Of a stretch of DNA of 64,000 bases, positions 1 to 9,245 are shown in pieces. The notes beneath the pieces were generated by a model that saw only the letters and a program-made list of their open reading frames with translations, made no database searches and was not told the origin of the DNA. A program made the position numbers and the translations under genes. The DNA comes from Thermococcus sp. CX2 (GTDB lineage Archaea; Methanobacteriota_B; Thermococci; Thermococcales; Thermococcaceae). The DNA lies in the NCBI RefSeq assembly GCF_012027555.1, contig NZ_SNUQ01000005.1:1-64000 (forward strand), written 5' to 3'. Every line of letters starts with the position of its first letter. Position 1 is the stretch's first letter.

Positions 1-1690
1 CATTTTCCATTTTCATGGCCTCGAGGACGAGTAGTCCCTGGCCGGTTTTGACTTCATCGCCCTCCTTGACTAATATCCTGATGATTTTGCCCGGCATTGG
101 GGCAGTAACTACTCCCTCACCTGCCGGTGCTGGAGTTGGCGCTGCTGGTGCTGGGACAGGAGAGGGAGCCGGAGTCGGGACGCTAGAGGGGACGCTTGGA
201 GCACTCGGAACTGCCGGGACGGGAGTACCGGCACTTGCTATCTGAGGCAGATACTTGAGGGCGCTCAGGTCAACTCCTTCAACGCCAACCTCGAACTCAA
301 CACCGTCGATGTACAGTTTAAACTTCTGGGCAGTCTTCGGGATTTCCGGTTTTCTAACCCCCTCCTTTCTGACCTTGAAGAACTCCAGTGCAACCTGTGG
401 GAAGAGGCAGTAAGTTAGAACGTCCTCTTCCTTCTCCAGATAGCCGAGTTCCTCAAGCTCCTTCCTGCACTTCTCCAAGGCCGGCTCCAGAAGCTCACCT
501 GGCCTTGCCGCTATCGGTTCTTCGTCCCCGAGAACCTTTGCCTTCAATTCGGGGTTTATTTCCGCCGGGGGCCTCCCGTACAGGCCTTTGATGTAGTTCT
601 TGACCTCGTTGGTTATCCTCTCGTATCTTCCGAAGAGAACGTTGAGGACAGCTTGAGTGCCGACTATCTGACTCGTCGGTGTAACCAGCGGCGGCCAGCC
701 GAGGTCCTCCCTCACGTGCGGAATCTCTTCCAGCACTTCGTCGAGTTTATCCAGAGCCTTCATCTCCTTGAGCTGAGCTATGAGGTTGGAGAACATTCCC
801 CCAGGAACTTGGTACTTCAGGACGTATGGGTTCACCATGAGGGCCTCCTTGTGGAGCAGGCCGTAGTACCTCTCCTCAAGCAGCTTTTTGAGGTAGCGGG
901 AAACCTCGTGGATTAAGTCCCTGTCGAGGTGAGAGCCGACTGCCTCAGGCAGTGCGTGCCATATCGTCTGTATCCCGGGCTGGGCAGTTCCGAAGGCGAG
1001 GGGGCTTATAGCTGTATCAATGAAGTCCGCTCCGGCCTCGACAGCCTTCAGGTAAGTCGCGACGGCCATTCCCGTAGTCGAGTGGGTGTGAACGTTAACT
1101 GGGACACCGTAGGTTTCCTTTATCTCTCTGACCAGCTCGTAGGCCTTCTGGGGAGTTAGCAAAGCCGCCATGTCCTTGATGGTTATGACATCGACGTCCA
1201 GCTTTAGGAGCTCCTCCACCTTTTTCATGTAATATTCAAGGGTAAATATCGGGCCAGTGGTGTAGGCTATGGCGCCCTGAACCTCGGCACCCACCTCTTT
1301 GGCCTTCCTTATTGCCACCTCCATGTTCCTGACGTCATTGAGGGCATCGAAGACTCTAAAGATGTCTATCCCATTCTTGTGGGCCAGCTCGACGAACTTC
1401 TCCACGACGTCATCGGGGTAGTGTCTGTAGCCTACAACGTTCTGACCGCGGAGGAGCATCTGGAGCTTCGTCTTCCTTATGTGCTCCCTCAAAAGTCTGA
1501 GCCTCTCCCAGGGGTCTTCCTTCAGATAGCGAATACAGACGTCGAAGGTCGCCCCTCCCCAGACCTCCATGGAGTAGAATCCTATCCTGTCCATCTTCTC
1601 AGCTACGGCCAGCATGTCCTCTGTCCTGAGGCGCGTCGCTATGAGCGATTGGTGCGCATCCCTAAATGTGGTATCTACTATCTCCACCAT
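1..1690 (-). CDS. oadA: Biotin-dependent oxaloacetate decarboxylase / carboxyltransferase alpha subunit, 3' end outside window
   Basis: Open from the ATG at 1690 to the window edge (563 codons). The N-terminal two thirds is a TIM-barrel carboxyltransferase (start MVEIVDTTFRDAHQS, later VNVHTHSTTG with the metal-binding histidines). It is followed by a helical domain, an Ala/Pro-rich linker (about 230-85 on the plus strand) and a biotinyl domain. The last visible residues, GLLVLEAMKMEN, are the biotin attachment motif, the lysine being codon 11-13. Family members transfer carboxyl groups between oxaloacetate or methylmalonyl-CoA and enzyme-bound biotin, often coupled to a sodium pump; pyruvate carboxylase subunit B is an alternative name. 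Only the final 25 or so residues should be missing. A biotin protein ligase lies 1.1 kb away. Confidence 0.88.
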   Translation of the reverse strand, partial: MVEIVDTTFRDAHQSLIATRLRTEDMLAVAEKMDRIGFYSMEVWGGATFDVCIRYLKEDPWERLRLLREHIRKTKLQMLLRGQNVVGYRHYPDDVVEKFVELAHKNGIDIFRVFDALNDVRNMEVAIRKAKEVGAEVQGAIAYTTGPIFTLEYYMKKVEELLKLDVDVITIKDMAALLTPQKAYELVREIKETYGVPVNVHTHSTTGMAVATYLKAVEAGADFIDTAISPLAFGTAQPGIQTIWHALPEAVGSHLDRDLIHEVSRYLKKLLEERYYGLLHKEALMVNPYVLKYQVPGGMFSNLIAQLKEMKALDKLDEVLEEIPHVREDLGWPPLVTPTSQIVGTQAVLNVLFGRYERITNEVKNYIKGLYGRPPAEINPELKAKVLGDEEPIAARPGELLEPALEKCRKELEELGYLEKEEDVLTYCLFPQVALEFFKVRKEGVRKPEIPKTAQKFKLYIDGVEFEVGVEGVDLSALKYLPQIASAGTPVPAVPSAPSVPSSVPTPAPSPVPAPAAPTPAPAGEGVVTAPMPGKIIRILVKEGDEVKTGQGLLVLEAMKMEN

Positions 1691-1821
1691 TCGTGATCAC
1701 CTGCTTCCTTGTTGTTTACTCCGTATATGCCCCTCTAAACATCAGTTGACTTAAAAAAGTTCCGACGTTAGAGGACATATTTTCCGTCAAACGCCGAAAA
1801 GAAGGGAGCAGAAGAAAATGC

Positions 1822-2667
1822 TCAGAGAAGCCCTTCGGCCTTGGCAGCCTCTTCTGGCTCTTCGTTGCGATGGATGACTCTTATGAGGGCCTTGATGAGT
1901 GGCTCTGGGTTTTCACGCTGGAAGATATTCCTGCCGACAACCGCCCCAGCTCCGCCGGCCTCTATGACGTCGTAAACCACCCTAAGGAAGTCAACTGGAT
2001 TCTCGGTCTTAGCGCCACCGCTCAGAAGGACTGGAACTCCTGCTGCGGCATCGACCACCTTGGCGAAGGTCTCCTTTGAGCCCGTCCAGTAGGTCTTTAT
2101 CATGTCGGCTCCGCTTTCAACGGCCGCCCTCGCGCCGTACATAACAACACGATAGTCCTCCTTTTTGCCGTACTTCTCGTTGATGTACGGGCCGCGCGGA
2201 TAGGCAAACTGCACAACCGGGAAGCCGAGGTCGTGGGCGTAGCTCGCTATCTCGGCGAACTGGCGCATCATAACGTCCTCCTGCGGGCTGCCCCAGTAGA
2301 CGGTCGCCGCTATGGCGTCGGCGCCGAGCTTAATCGCGTCTTCAACAAAACCGAGCTGGCTCTGTAGGAGCTGCTCATCCTTTGGCCTCAGGTTGGTCTT
2401 GCTGGTGAGCTTTATCATGAGCCCCCTGTCGGGCTTAACCTCGTCGCCCGCGAACCTCACGAGGCCAGGGAGCATCATCACACCATCTACTCCTGCGCGC
2501 ATGACCTTTCTTATGATGATTTTTGGATTAACGTGCTCCCAGTACTCCTCAAAATCGGTAGGTCCGTGTTCAAAGCCATGGTCCATCGCGAATATCAGCG
2601 CCCTCCCATCTCTGCGGAAGAATCGCTTCAACCTTCTTCTAATCCCAACGCTCTGGTAGGCATCCAT
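1822..2667 (-). CDS. fba: Fructose-bisphosphate aldolase, archaeal class I (DeoC/LacD-type fold)
   Basis: 281 residues, the usual length of archaeal class IA aldolases. It forms and cleaves fructose 1,6-bisphosphate through a lysine Schiff base. Visible motifs are [14 protein letters not shown] near the N-terminus, [16 protein letters not shown] (the Schiff-base lysine region) and the phosphate-binding VLLSGGAKT and [12 protein letters not shown] segments. The start is the ATG at 2667, preceded by GGTGATT; an upstream in-frame extension would run through the TATA box. Transcription is probably sugar-regulated through the glycolytic motif listed separately. The gene works in both glycolysis and gluconeogenesis. 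Confidence 0.93.
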   Translation of the reverse strand: MDAYQSVGIRRRLKRFFRRDGRALIFAMDHGFEHGPTDFEEYWEHVNPKIIIRKVMRAGVDGVMMLPGLVRFAGDEVKPDRGLMIKLTSKTNLRPKDEQLLQSQLGFVEDAIKLGADAIAATVYWGSPQEDVMMRQFAEIASYAHDLGFPVVQFAYPRGPYINEKYGKKEDYRVVMYGARAAVESGADMIKTYWTGSKETFAKVVDAAAGVPVLLSGGAKTENPVDFLRVVYDVIEAGGAGAVVGRNIFQRENPEPLIKALIRVIHRNEEPEEAAKAEGLL

Positions 2668-2670
2668 ACT

Positions 2671-2693
2671 AATCACCGAGAGTGATATATATC
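2671..2693 (-). promoter_or_regulatory. fba promoter: TATA box overlapped by a Thermococcales glycolytic motif (TGM)
   Basis: On the minus strand the sequence reads gATATATATCAC-TCTCG-GTGATT. This is a TATA-like stretch running into TATCAC-N5-GTGATT, one base from the TGM consensus TATCAC-N5-GTGATA (plus-strand 2671-2687). The TGM is the binding site of the sugar-responsive TrmB-like regulator (TrmBL1/Tgr) in Thermococcales. Here it lies at and just downstream of the TATA box and includes the ribosome binding site GGTGATT. That is the arrangement expected for repression of a glycolytic gene. Confidence 0.65.
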
Positions 2694-2766
2694 TTGGAGG
2701 ATTTAAGGTTTTCCTTGATAGAAAGTTGTTTAAGCCTCCCAGAGGATTTCCCTCGGTGGTGGTTTG

Positions 2767-3501
2767 ATGTCTGGACTGGGCAGTGGAATTATTGGCCGTA
2801 AAATAATCCACCTTCCTGAAGTAGATTCAACCAACGAGTACGCCAAGCTCATCGCTCTCAACGAGCCAGATGGAACAGTGGTGGTAGCGGACAGACAGAC
2901 CGCCGGAAAAGGGAGGAAAGGTCGTACCTGGGCTTCCCCCGAGGGAGGCCTCTGGATGAGCGTTATCCTAAAGCCAAGGGGCAGGCCTGAAGACATCCCA
3001 AAGCTCGTCTTCATTGGGGCCCTGGCCGTTGCCGATACTCTCGGGGAATTCGGAATTGAAGCGGACATAAAATGGCCCAACGATGTATGGGTAAACGGAA
3101 AGAAGATCTGCGGTATCCTCGCCGAAGGACGGCTTAGTCAGTTCGTCGTTCTTGGTATTGGCCTCAACGTGAACAACGAGATTCCGGAGGAGCTGAAGGG
3201 GATGGCAACTTCCATGAAGGCCGTTCTGGGCCGGAGGGCCGAGCTGGACGAAGTCCTGCGCGTTCTAATTGAGCGTCTTGATCGCTGGTACACAGTCTTC
3301 CTTGAGGGGAGATACGGGGAGATAATCTCCGCCGTGAGGGAGAGGAGCCTTGTCTTGGGCAGGGAAGTTAAAGTCATTGAAGAGGGGATCGAGCTCGTAG
3401 GGAAAGCCGTTGATATAGACGACGATGGGGCGCTCATCCTAGAGACCTCGGGGGGTAGGGTGAGGGTTCTTTACGGTGACGTTTCCCTGCGCTTCGTTTA
3501 G
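2767..3501 (+). CDS. birA: Biotin--[protein] ligase
   Basis: 244 residues, without an N-terminal DNA-binding domain, so an enzyme-only BirA. It activates biotin to biotinyl-AMP and transfers it to the lysine of a biotinyl domain. Motifs: VDSTNEYAK (about 20-27), the biotinyl-AMP loop GKGRKGRTW (47-55), [25 protein letters not shown] (102-118), and a small SH3-like C-terminal domain. The ATG at 2767 follows GGTGGT; a TTG one codon upstream is less likely. The obvious substrate is the biotinyl domain of the decarboxylase subunit at 1-1690. The upstream region is shared divergently with fba. Confidence 0.92.
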   Translation: MSGLGSGIIGRKIIHLPEVDSTNEYAKLIALNEPDGTVVVADRQTAGKGRKGRTWASPEGGLWMSVILKPRGRPEDIPKLVFIGALAVADTLGEFGIEADIKWPNDVWVNGKKICGILAEGRLSQFVVLGIGLNVNNEIPEELKGMATSMKAVLGRRAELDEVLRVLIERLDRWYTVFLEGRYGEIISAVRERSLVLGREVKVIEEGIELVGKAVDIDDDGALILETSGGRVRVLYGDVSLRFV

Positions 3502-3725
3502 GTTCAGAGAGAGGAAGAATTCGTATATGAGTGCTGCCCTTGGATTTTGTCGTCAAATCAGCGGATGCGAGTTGCTGTGTCTCTTGGTTCGTCAAGGTGT
3601 TTCCATTGGATTCATGATAACACATTCCTTTGACAAAATGCCAACTTTGTACAACAAAACATTAATATAATGCCCCTAGAAATACATTAGTGCCATTTGG
3701 CGCTCAAAGATAGGGGGTGAAGTCA

Positions 3726-5000
3726 GTGGGGAAGGGGCTGCTGAAAACCTATCTTGAAATTCCGGTTTTACATAAAATCCTCGCGGGCCTTATTTTAGGT
3801 GTTGTTTTGGGTCTGCTCCTTCCGGGGTATTCAGCGACGCTCAAGCCGCTCGGAGACCTCTTCATACGCCTGCTGAAGATGCTCGTGATGCCGATAATAC
3901 TGTTCTCGCTAGTAGTTGGCGCCGCCAGCATCAACCCAGCGCGGCTCGGAAGGGTGGGCGTCAAGATAATCGTTTACTATCTGGTCACCTCAGCCTTTGC
4001 GGTGTTCTTTGGACTGCTGATGGGCAACATCTTCAAACCTGGAACCGGAATAAACCTGGGAACCGGCGCTGGAAAGGCTATAGAGGCAGAGGCTCCGTCG
4101 CTCGTCCAGACGCTCCTCAACATCGTCCCGACCAACCCCTTCGCAGCACTTTCGAGCGGCCAGGTTCTGCCCACAATATTCTTCGCCATAGTCTTTGGGA
4201 TAGCTATCAGCTACCTCATGAACAGTGAAGATAAAAGGATCAGAAGCTCAGCCGAGACGCTCTTCAGAGTTATGGATGCCGCCGCCGAGGCGATGTACAA
4301 GATAGTCGCCGGCGTCATGCAGTACGCTCCAATAGGTGTCTTTGCTCTGATTTACTACGTCATCGGCCAGTTCGGCCCGAACGTCGCCGGACCGCTTGTC
4401 AAGGTCGTCGTAGCGGTTTACCTTGGCCTCATCCTCCAGATACTCTTGGTCTACGGCGTCCTGCTCAAGGTCTTCGGCATCGACCCGCTTAAGTTCCTTA
4501 AGAAGGCCAAGGACGCCATGATTACTGCTTTTGTTACCAGGAGTTCCAGCGGAACGCTGCCAGTTACAATGCGCGTGGCTGAAGAGGAGATGGGCGTTGA
4601 CAGGGGCATATTCTCCTTCACCCTGCCGCTCGGTGCAACGATAAACATGGACGGAACGGCGCTCTACCAGGGTGTCACGGTGCTCTTCGTTGCGAACGCG
4701 ATAGGCCAGCCGCTGACGCTCGAGCAGCAGCTCGTGGTCATCCTCACAGCTGTACTCGCCTCGATCGGAACCGCTGGCGTTCCGGGTGCGGGAGCCATAA
4801 TGCTGGCCATGGTGCTCCAGAGTGTCGGCCTCGGGCTCGTTGAGGGGAGTCCGGTAGCCTTAGCCTATGCCATGATACTCGGAATCGACGCAATCCTTGA
4901 CATGGGCAGGACGATGGTAAACGTCACCGGCGACCTGGCAGGAACGACCATTGTTGCCAAGACGGAGGGAGAACTGGACTCTTCCAAGTGGAGGGACTGA
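3726..5000 (+). CDS. gltP: Sodium-coupled glutamate/aspartate symporter (GltPh/GltTk family)
   Basis: 424 residues and eight membrane helices with two re-entrant hairpins, as in the structurally solved archaeal homologues GltPh and GltTk. Signature residues: HP1 RSSSGTLP (272-279), NMDGT in TM7 (307-311), HP2 GVPGAGA (351-357) and [12 protein letters not shown] in TM8 (392-403), whose Asp and Arg bind the substrate amino acid. The family imports aspartate (or glutamate) with sodium. I prefer the GTG at 3726 ([13 protein letters not shown]), which has GGGGTGA five bases upstream, over the GTG at 3717 that lies inside that site. A TATA-like ATTAATATAA lies near 3660. Confidence 0.93.
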   Translation: MGKGLLKTYLEIPVLHKILAGLILGVVLGLLLPGYSATLKPLGDLFIRLLKMLVMPIILFSLVVGAASINPARLGRVGVKIIVYYLVTSAFAVFFGLLMGNIFKPGTGINLGTGAGKAIEAEAPSLVQTLLNIVPTNPFAALSSGQVLPTIFFAIVFGIAISYLMNSEDKRIRSSAETLFRVMDAAAEAMYKIVAGVMQYAPIGVFALIYYVIGQFGPNVAGPLVKVVVAVYLGLILQILLVYGVLLKVFGIDPLKFLKKAKDAMITAFVTRSSSGTLPVTMRVAEEEMGVDRGIFSFTLPLGATINMDGTALYQGVTVLFVANAIGQPLTLEQQLVVILTAVLASIGTAGVPGAGAIMLAMVLQSVGLGLVEGSPVALAYAMILGIDAILDMGRTMVNVTGDLAGTTIVAKTEGELDSSKWRD

Positions 5001-5124
5001 ACCCTTCGCTCTTCTTCCTTTTTCCAGATTTTGGATTAATTTCTCTTCTGGCCTCTCTGGGATAAAGTTAAATACTCCAAAGTGGCGCTAACTACCAGCA
5101 CAGATAGAATGGAGGTAATGTGTA

Positions 5125-6588
5125 ATGAAGCGAGTGCTGGCGGTGTTTCTTGCCGCGATTCTGCTGACTCCTCTCATCGGCTCGAACTTCGGGCTTGCGG
5201 AGGATTTCCAGCCCAAAACGTACAAGCAAAACTTCGTGTTTACGATTCAGATTTTGCCCAACGGGAGCGCTAACATAACCATGAAAACCGTCTGGCTGGG
5301 CCCAAAGGACGAGATAGAGAAGCAAATAGAGATGATTCTCAACGAGACGAATCAGAGCAACGTGACCATCGAGGAGGCCATTCAGAAGTTCGAACAGGAG
5401 CAGCTCCGGAGGTATATAGAGAGCCTTACCCAGGCCGGCATGAAGCTCGTGAACGAGAGCATAAAGTCCTATGGCATAGAGAGCGGCGATAACATCACGA
5501 TAGTCTTCAACGCCATAGCCCTGGACTTCGCCAAGTACTACTCCTACGGCGATTACTGGGAGGTTCAAATCGACCCCACGAGGGGCTACGCCACGCTTGC
5601 CATTCCAGACACTGGCCTCCCCTTTGCAATCGATATCAACAACACCTTCATCGTGAAGCTTCCCGAAAATGCCACCCTCCTGAGCTATCCGAGGCCCTTT
5701 GCAAAGCAGTACAACCAGAGCAGGTTCTTCGTCACCGCTGAAGCCCAGGACGATACGGTCATAATAAAGTCCCAGATTTACCTTGAGCCTTTCCTGCCAC
5801 CAGATGGCTACCAGGCGCTCTTCGGGGACTACAAGGACTACTACATCAGATACAAGGCCCCCTACAAGGGCGAAGAGCAGTACCAGAGGAGTGTTATGAA
5901 CGAGTACGTTACCCTTGACGTCTACGCAAACGGTACCATAAGGCTCCACATGAAGGACGAGTACATCGAGCCTAAGTCAGAGGTTCTTGCGAGGAAAGCT
6001 GAGATAGTCGCCTACGGCGTCCGGAACGTCACCGAGTACATCCTCAGGACGTACTCGATAGCCTTAGGTTATCAGGGCGCCCTCGTCGACCACGGCAAGG
6101 TTACCATCCTCGGCCTCAACGAGACGGACGCGCCGCTGATAATCGACGCCGAATACCTCGTCAGGAACTTCACCAAGTTCGTGAACGGCTCCTACGTTTA
6201 CTCCTTTGACCCGACCATGGGCATCACCAACGGCCTCGGCGACAGGATTGAGTACGAGGTGAACCACACCCTCGATCTGACGATTAACCTCCCTGAGGGG
6301 GCGGAGATACTGGAGGTTCCCCAGAACGTGAGCAGGGACTTAAATGGCAACAGGTTCGTGCTCACCACCGTTGTCGAGGGAAGGACGATAAAAATCACAT
6401 CGAACGTCTTCCTCCGCTACGGAGCTCCAGCAGACGACGTGAAGGAGCTCTTGGCCAACTACACGACCGCCACCGTCAAATACACCCTGCCCGAGGAAAA
6501 GAAAAACCTCACCACGACCCAGATTGCTGGCATAGTGGGGGCCTTGGTTCTCATAGGCCTCGCGGTTGCGATATGGAAGAAGCGCTGA
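5125..6588 (+). CDS. Secreted, membrane-anchored protein of unknown function, many N-glycosylation sequons
   Basis: 487 residues. An N-terminal signal peptide (MKRVLAVFLAAILLTPLIG) is followed by a long beta-rich extracellular region with about two dozen N-x-S/T sequons. A single C-terminal transmembrane helix (about 464-484, AGIVGALVLIGLAVAIW) ends in a basic KKR tail. It contains two similar halves: residues about 30-240 and 250-450 both start with an '...ANGTIRL/PNGSANI' strand and end with 'DD...LL/ALF..YT/KY'. I do not recognise a named family; it looks like a conserved Thermococcales surface protein. The ATG at 5125 follows GGAGGT with eight-base spacing. Confidence 0.8.
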   Translation: MKRVLAVFLAAILLTPLIGSNFGLAEDFQPKTYKQNFVFTIQILPNGSANITMKTVWLGPKDEIEKQIEMILNETNQSNVTIEEAIQKFEQEQLRRYIESLTQAGMKLVNESIKSYGIESGDNITIVFNAIALDFAKYYSYGDYWEVQIDPTRGYATLAIPDTGLPFAIDINNTFIVKLPENATLLSYPRPFAKQYNQSRFFVTAEAQDDTVIIKSQIYLEPFLPPDGYQALFGDYKDYYIRYKAPYKGEEQYQRSVMNEYVTLDVYANGTIRLHMKDEYIEPKSEVLARKAEIVAYGVRNVTEYILRTYSIALGYQGALVDHGKVTILGLNETDAPLIIDAEYLVRNFTKFVNGSYVYSFDPTMGITNGLGDRIEYEVNHTLDLTINLPEGAEILEVPQNVSRDLNGNRFVLTTVVEGRTIKITSNVFLRYGAPADDVKELLANYTTATVKYTLPEEKKNLTTTQIAGIVGALVLIGLAVAIWKKR

Positions 6589-6589
6589 G

Positions 6590-6605
6590 CCTTTCTTTCT
6601 TTTTC
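6590..6605 (+). terminator. Pyrimidine/T-rich terminator after the secreted-protein gene
   Basis: A CTTTCTTTCTTTTTC run directly after the stop codon at 6588 and before the next promoter. Oligo-T tracts are the usual archaeal terminators. Confidence 0.4.
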
Positions 6606-6650
6606 GATATTCATTTAAACCTGTTCTCCAACTTTTCTATGGTGGTGGAA

Positions 6651-7295
6651 GTGACGAGGAAGCTCTACTACGAGGACGCTTACATGAGGGACGCGAGGGC
6701 AAAGGTTCTTGAGGTTAGGGAGGGTGCACTCCTCCTTGACCAGACGGTGTTCTATCCTACCGGCGGCGGTCAGCCCCACGACAGGGGAACGATAAACGGC
6801 GTCGAAGTTCTGGACGTCTATAAGGACGATGCTGGAAACGTCTGGCACGCCGTTGCTGAGCCGGAGAAGTTCAAGCCCGGTGACGAGGTCGAGCTCAAAA
6901 TAGACTGGGACTACAGGTACAAGCTCATGCGCATCCACTCGGCCATGCACCTCCTCGAGCACGTCCTCAATGAGGTTCTTGGGGAAGGCAACTGGGAGCT
7001 CTACGGCAGCGGGATGAGCGTCGAGAAAGGTAGGTATGACATACTCTATCCGGAAAACGTCAACCAGTACAAGGAGAGAATCATCGAGCTCTTTAACAAG
7101 TACGTTGATGAAGGCGGCGAAATGAAGATATGGTGGGAAGGGGAGACGAGATACACCCAGATAAGGGACTTCGAGGTCATCCCCTGCGGCGGGACGCACG
7201 TGAAGGACATAAAGGAGATAGGACACCTCAAGAAGCTCAAGCGCTCCAGCCTCGGAAAAGGCAAGCAGAGGCTTGAGATCTGGCTTGAGGACTGA
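6651..7295 (+). CDS. alaX: Alanyl-tRNA editing protein AlaX-M
   Basis: 214 residues; a trans-editing hydrolase that deacylates Ser-tRNA(Ala) or Gly-tRNA(Ala). It is homologous to the editing domain of alanyl-tRNA synthetase. Features: beta-barrel segment with the conserved GGGQPHDRG, zinc ligands in HSAMHLLEH (HxxxH) and CGGTHV, then EIGHLK. Length fits the medium AlaX class. I chose the GTG at 6651 (VTRKLYYEDAY) because GGTGGTG lies just upstream; an in-frame ATG at 6639 would place that site inside the gene. It is convergent with the next gene, with only three bases between stop codons. Confidence 0.87.
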   Translation: MTRKLYYEDAYMRDARAKVLEVREGALLLDQTVFYPTGGGQPHDRGTINGVEVLDVYKDDAGNVWHAVAEPEKFKPGDEVELKIDWDYRYKLMRIHSAMHLLEHVLNEVLGEGNWELYGSGMSVEKGRYDILYPENVNQYKERIIELFNKYVDEGGEMKIWWEGETRYTQIRDFEVIPCGGTHVKDIKEIGHLKKLKRSSLGKGKQRLEIWLED

Positions 7296-7298
7296 GCT

Positions 7299-8297
7299 TT
7301 ATTCTTTTTCGAAAACGTAGAAATACCTCTCCAGGCTCTTGTGCACACGCTGGTAATACTTGCCCACCAGCTTAAAGCCCACCCTCTCGGCTTCTCTTTC
7401 CCCATCGAAGCTCGTTGGAAAGGCTATCGCCAGCCTGCCGCCGTCTTCAAGGACATTGTAGATACTTCTCAGGGCCTTCCTGTAGAGCTCGTCGCGTTTT
7501 CTTCCGGCCAGGGTCGCCGAGGTTCCGTAGGGCGGGTCCGTGGCAACGGCTTCAAACTTCTTTCCTGGAAACATCTCCTCAAGCTTCGTGGCATCTCCGA
7601 GCCTGAGTTCGTAGTCCTTAACACCAAAGTGCTCGAGGTTGAGCCTTGCCCCTTCAACCATCTCGGGCTTTATGTCAATACCATAAACCTTGAGGCCGAT
7701 TAAGCCGGCCTCCATGAGTATCCCGCCGGCGCCCATGAAGGGGTCAAGAAGCTCTCTTTTAGCCTTCGTCAGGTTCACCAGCGCCCTTGAAATCCTTGGA
7801 TGGAGTGAAATCGGCCTGAAGAACGGCCTGTGGTGGGCCTTTCTCCTTTCAAAGTCTTTGGGGTTGAAGAAGTGGTATCTTATCCCCGCGTAGAGCTTTT
7901 CGCCGCAGTAGACCCTCACAAGGGTGTCCGGTTTCGAAAGGTTCACGCGGAAACCTTTGCCGTGTATCACCGCCCCCAGCTTCCTTGGAAGGTCGGTAAC
8001 GTCATACCTGCAGTTAGCCATGGTCTCTGTGTCCACCTTGAAGGTTCCGCTTATCGGCCACTCAATTTCTTTGGCCTTTTCCAGGAGGTCCTCTAGGGAG
8101 TCGGCCTCGATTAAGAGCTCTCCATACTCATGGGCCAGGCCGAGGCGGTTCAGGTAGGGGAAAGCCCTCTCATCGGCGTCGAGCTTGAGAAACAGATAAT
8201 CCTGACCCGCTATTTCACCGCCCGAGAGCTCGAGCATAGCCTTAACTTCATCCCTGGCCATCTCTGGAAGGTTTCCGAGTATCTCCAGGTAGAGCAT
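7299..8297 (-). CDS. trmG10: tRNA (guanine-10-N2)-dimethyltransferase, Trm-G10/Trm11 family
   Basis: 332 residues. The N-terminal half is a ferredoxin-like/THUMP tRNA-binding region (to about 155). The C-terminal half is a Rossmann methyltransferase with [13 protein letters not shown] (SAM motif I), VYGIDI, and the catalytic motif [14 protein letters not shown]. That Asp-Pro-Pro-Tyr type is typical of N2-guanine methylation. It is close to the characterised Pyrococcus enzyme that makes m2,2G10. The ATG at 8297 ([11 protein letters not shown]) is chosen over 31 upstream codons that do not look like family sequence. Confidence 0.85.
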   Translation of the reverse strand: MLYLEILGNLPEMARDEVKAMLELSGGEIAGQDYLFLKLDADERAFPYLNRLGLAHEYGELLIEADSLEDLLEKAKEIEWPISGTFKVDTETMANCRYDVTDLPRKLGAVIHGKGFRVNLSKPDTLVRVYCGEKLYAGIRYHFFNPKDFERRKAHHRPFFRPISLHPRISRALVNLTKAKRELLDPFMGAGGILMEAGLIGLKVYGIDIKPEMVEGARLNLEHFGVKDYELRLGDATKLEEMFPGKKFEAVATDPPYGTSATLAGRKRDELYRKALRSIYNVLEDGGRLAIAFPTSFDGEREAERVGFKLVGKYYQRVHKSLERYFYVFEKE

Positions 8298-8340
8298 ATT
8301 GGTCGCTTTATCCTTTCTTTTAAAAATCTGCCGCTGGACG

Positions 8341-8637
8341 TTACTGGAATATGAGTTCCATAATAGCAAGCGGGAGCAAGGTCCCCCCAATGTGGAGGAA
8401 ACTGTCGGTTGTGTAGAGTGACAGTTTGGCTATACCGGGCACTGCAAGCACGTTCTCTTCTATGTGCGTGTCTGGGGGTATACCGGAAACCCAATGGAGA
8501 TAAGAACTGCTCCATGGGCTGTAGAGCCCCAGTCCTCGCCATTTCTTTGAAAATCTGGAAAACATGGAAAAGAGCAGGCTGGTATAGACCATCAACGTTA
8601 CTGTTCTAGGGTGTGAACTGCACCATGGTGCGTTCAT
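8341..8637 (-). CDS. Small hypothetical membrane-type ORF, third gene of the KaiC-like operon, possibly truncated
   Basis: 98 codons. Its ATG overlaps the stop of the upstream RecA-like gene (ATGA at 8634-8637), the same coupling seen between the two upstream genes, which argues that it is or was translated. It has a hydrophobic N-terminal patch ([14 protein letters not shown]) and a hydrophobic C-terminus with [16 protein letters not shown]. That end vaguely recalls the 'NxGGAxxP' segment of DUF1614 membrane proteins, which would make this the first half of such a gene; this is a guess. If so, the rest is lost before trmG10. Confidence 0.35.
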   Translation of the reverse strand: MNAPWCSSHPRTVTLMVYTSLLFSMFSRFSKKWRGLGLYSPWSSSYLHWVSGIPPDTHIEENVLAVPGIAKLSLYTTDSFLHIGGTLLPLAIMELIFQ

Positions 8638-9245
8638 CTAATTGGATCGCCTATTGTGACTTTCCCATCCTTGATTTCAAATTCATAAAAATCAGTTCCA
8701 CCACTGGGAGACTTTTTTATTCTAAGTCCACGGGTTATCTTGAATCCTTTGACCTCCTCAATGATGTCTATAACGTAAGTGGCATAGTTCTCGAACATGG
8801 CCAAGCTTCTGCTGTCGATGAGCCTTTTGTCAAGCAGAACTACCATGACTGCCTTCTTTTCTTGAACTATCGTAACGAGTTCTGAAAATAGTTTGAATAC
8901 AATGCTCGAAGGCTGGAAAACGATGAGGGGGTGGAGCAGGAAGAATCCCACACTTGAGCCTTCAGGGAGGTTCCTGAGAATGTGGGATATCTGATAAAGT
9001 TCCTCCTGATACATGTCTCGTCCAAGAACTACCATCTCTATTTTCTGTAGATTAAAGCGTTTCTCGAACTTTTCCCTGAGCTGGGGTGTAACGAACGCCA
9101 CGGCGTTTTCCTTGTGAGTTCGTAGCATACTTGCCGCTATCTCCTCGCCTAAAGTACCTATAGTCTCTATTAGGATCGTACTTCCCTCTGGAACCTCACT
9201 CAACAACTTGTCGAGCTTTTTTATTCCCGTCTTCATCCCCGTCAC
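8634..9245 (-). CDS. RecA/KaiC-superfamily protein lacking an intact Walker A motif
   Basis: 203 residues. The opening MKTGIKKLDKLLSEVPEGSTILI is that of a KaiC/RadC-like ATPase, but the P-loop position reads ETIGTLGEEIA, without the GxxxxGK[ST] lysine. It is therefore probably a non-hydrolysing paralogue of the upstream gene. The middle has a Walker B-like hydrophobic strand (AVMVVLLDKRL) and the C-terminus is basic. The start overlaps the preceding stop by four bases (ATGA). A regulatory or partner subunit of the active ATPase is the simplest reading. Confidence 0.7.
   Translation of the reverse strand: MTGMKTGIKKLDKLLSEVPEGSTILIETIGTLGEEIAASMLRTHKENAVAFVTPQLREKFEKRFNLQKIEMVVLGRDMYQEELYQISHILRNLPEGSSVGFFLLHPLIVFQPSSIVFKLFSELVTIVQEKKAVMVVLLDKRLIDSRSLAMFENYATYVIDIIEEVKGFKITRGLRIKKSPSGGTDFYEFEIKDGKVTIGDPIR

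Noticed and set aside
1379-1696. Plus-strand open frames inside the decarboxylase gene
   Set aside because: They are shadows of the strongly conserved minus-strand biotin enzyme frame.
5092-5949. 285-codon minus-strand open frame
   Set aside because: Antisense of the secreted glycoprotein with clear signal peptide, sequons and C-terminal anchor.
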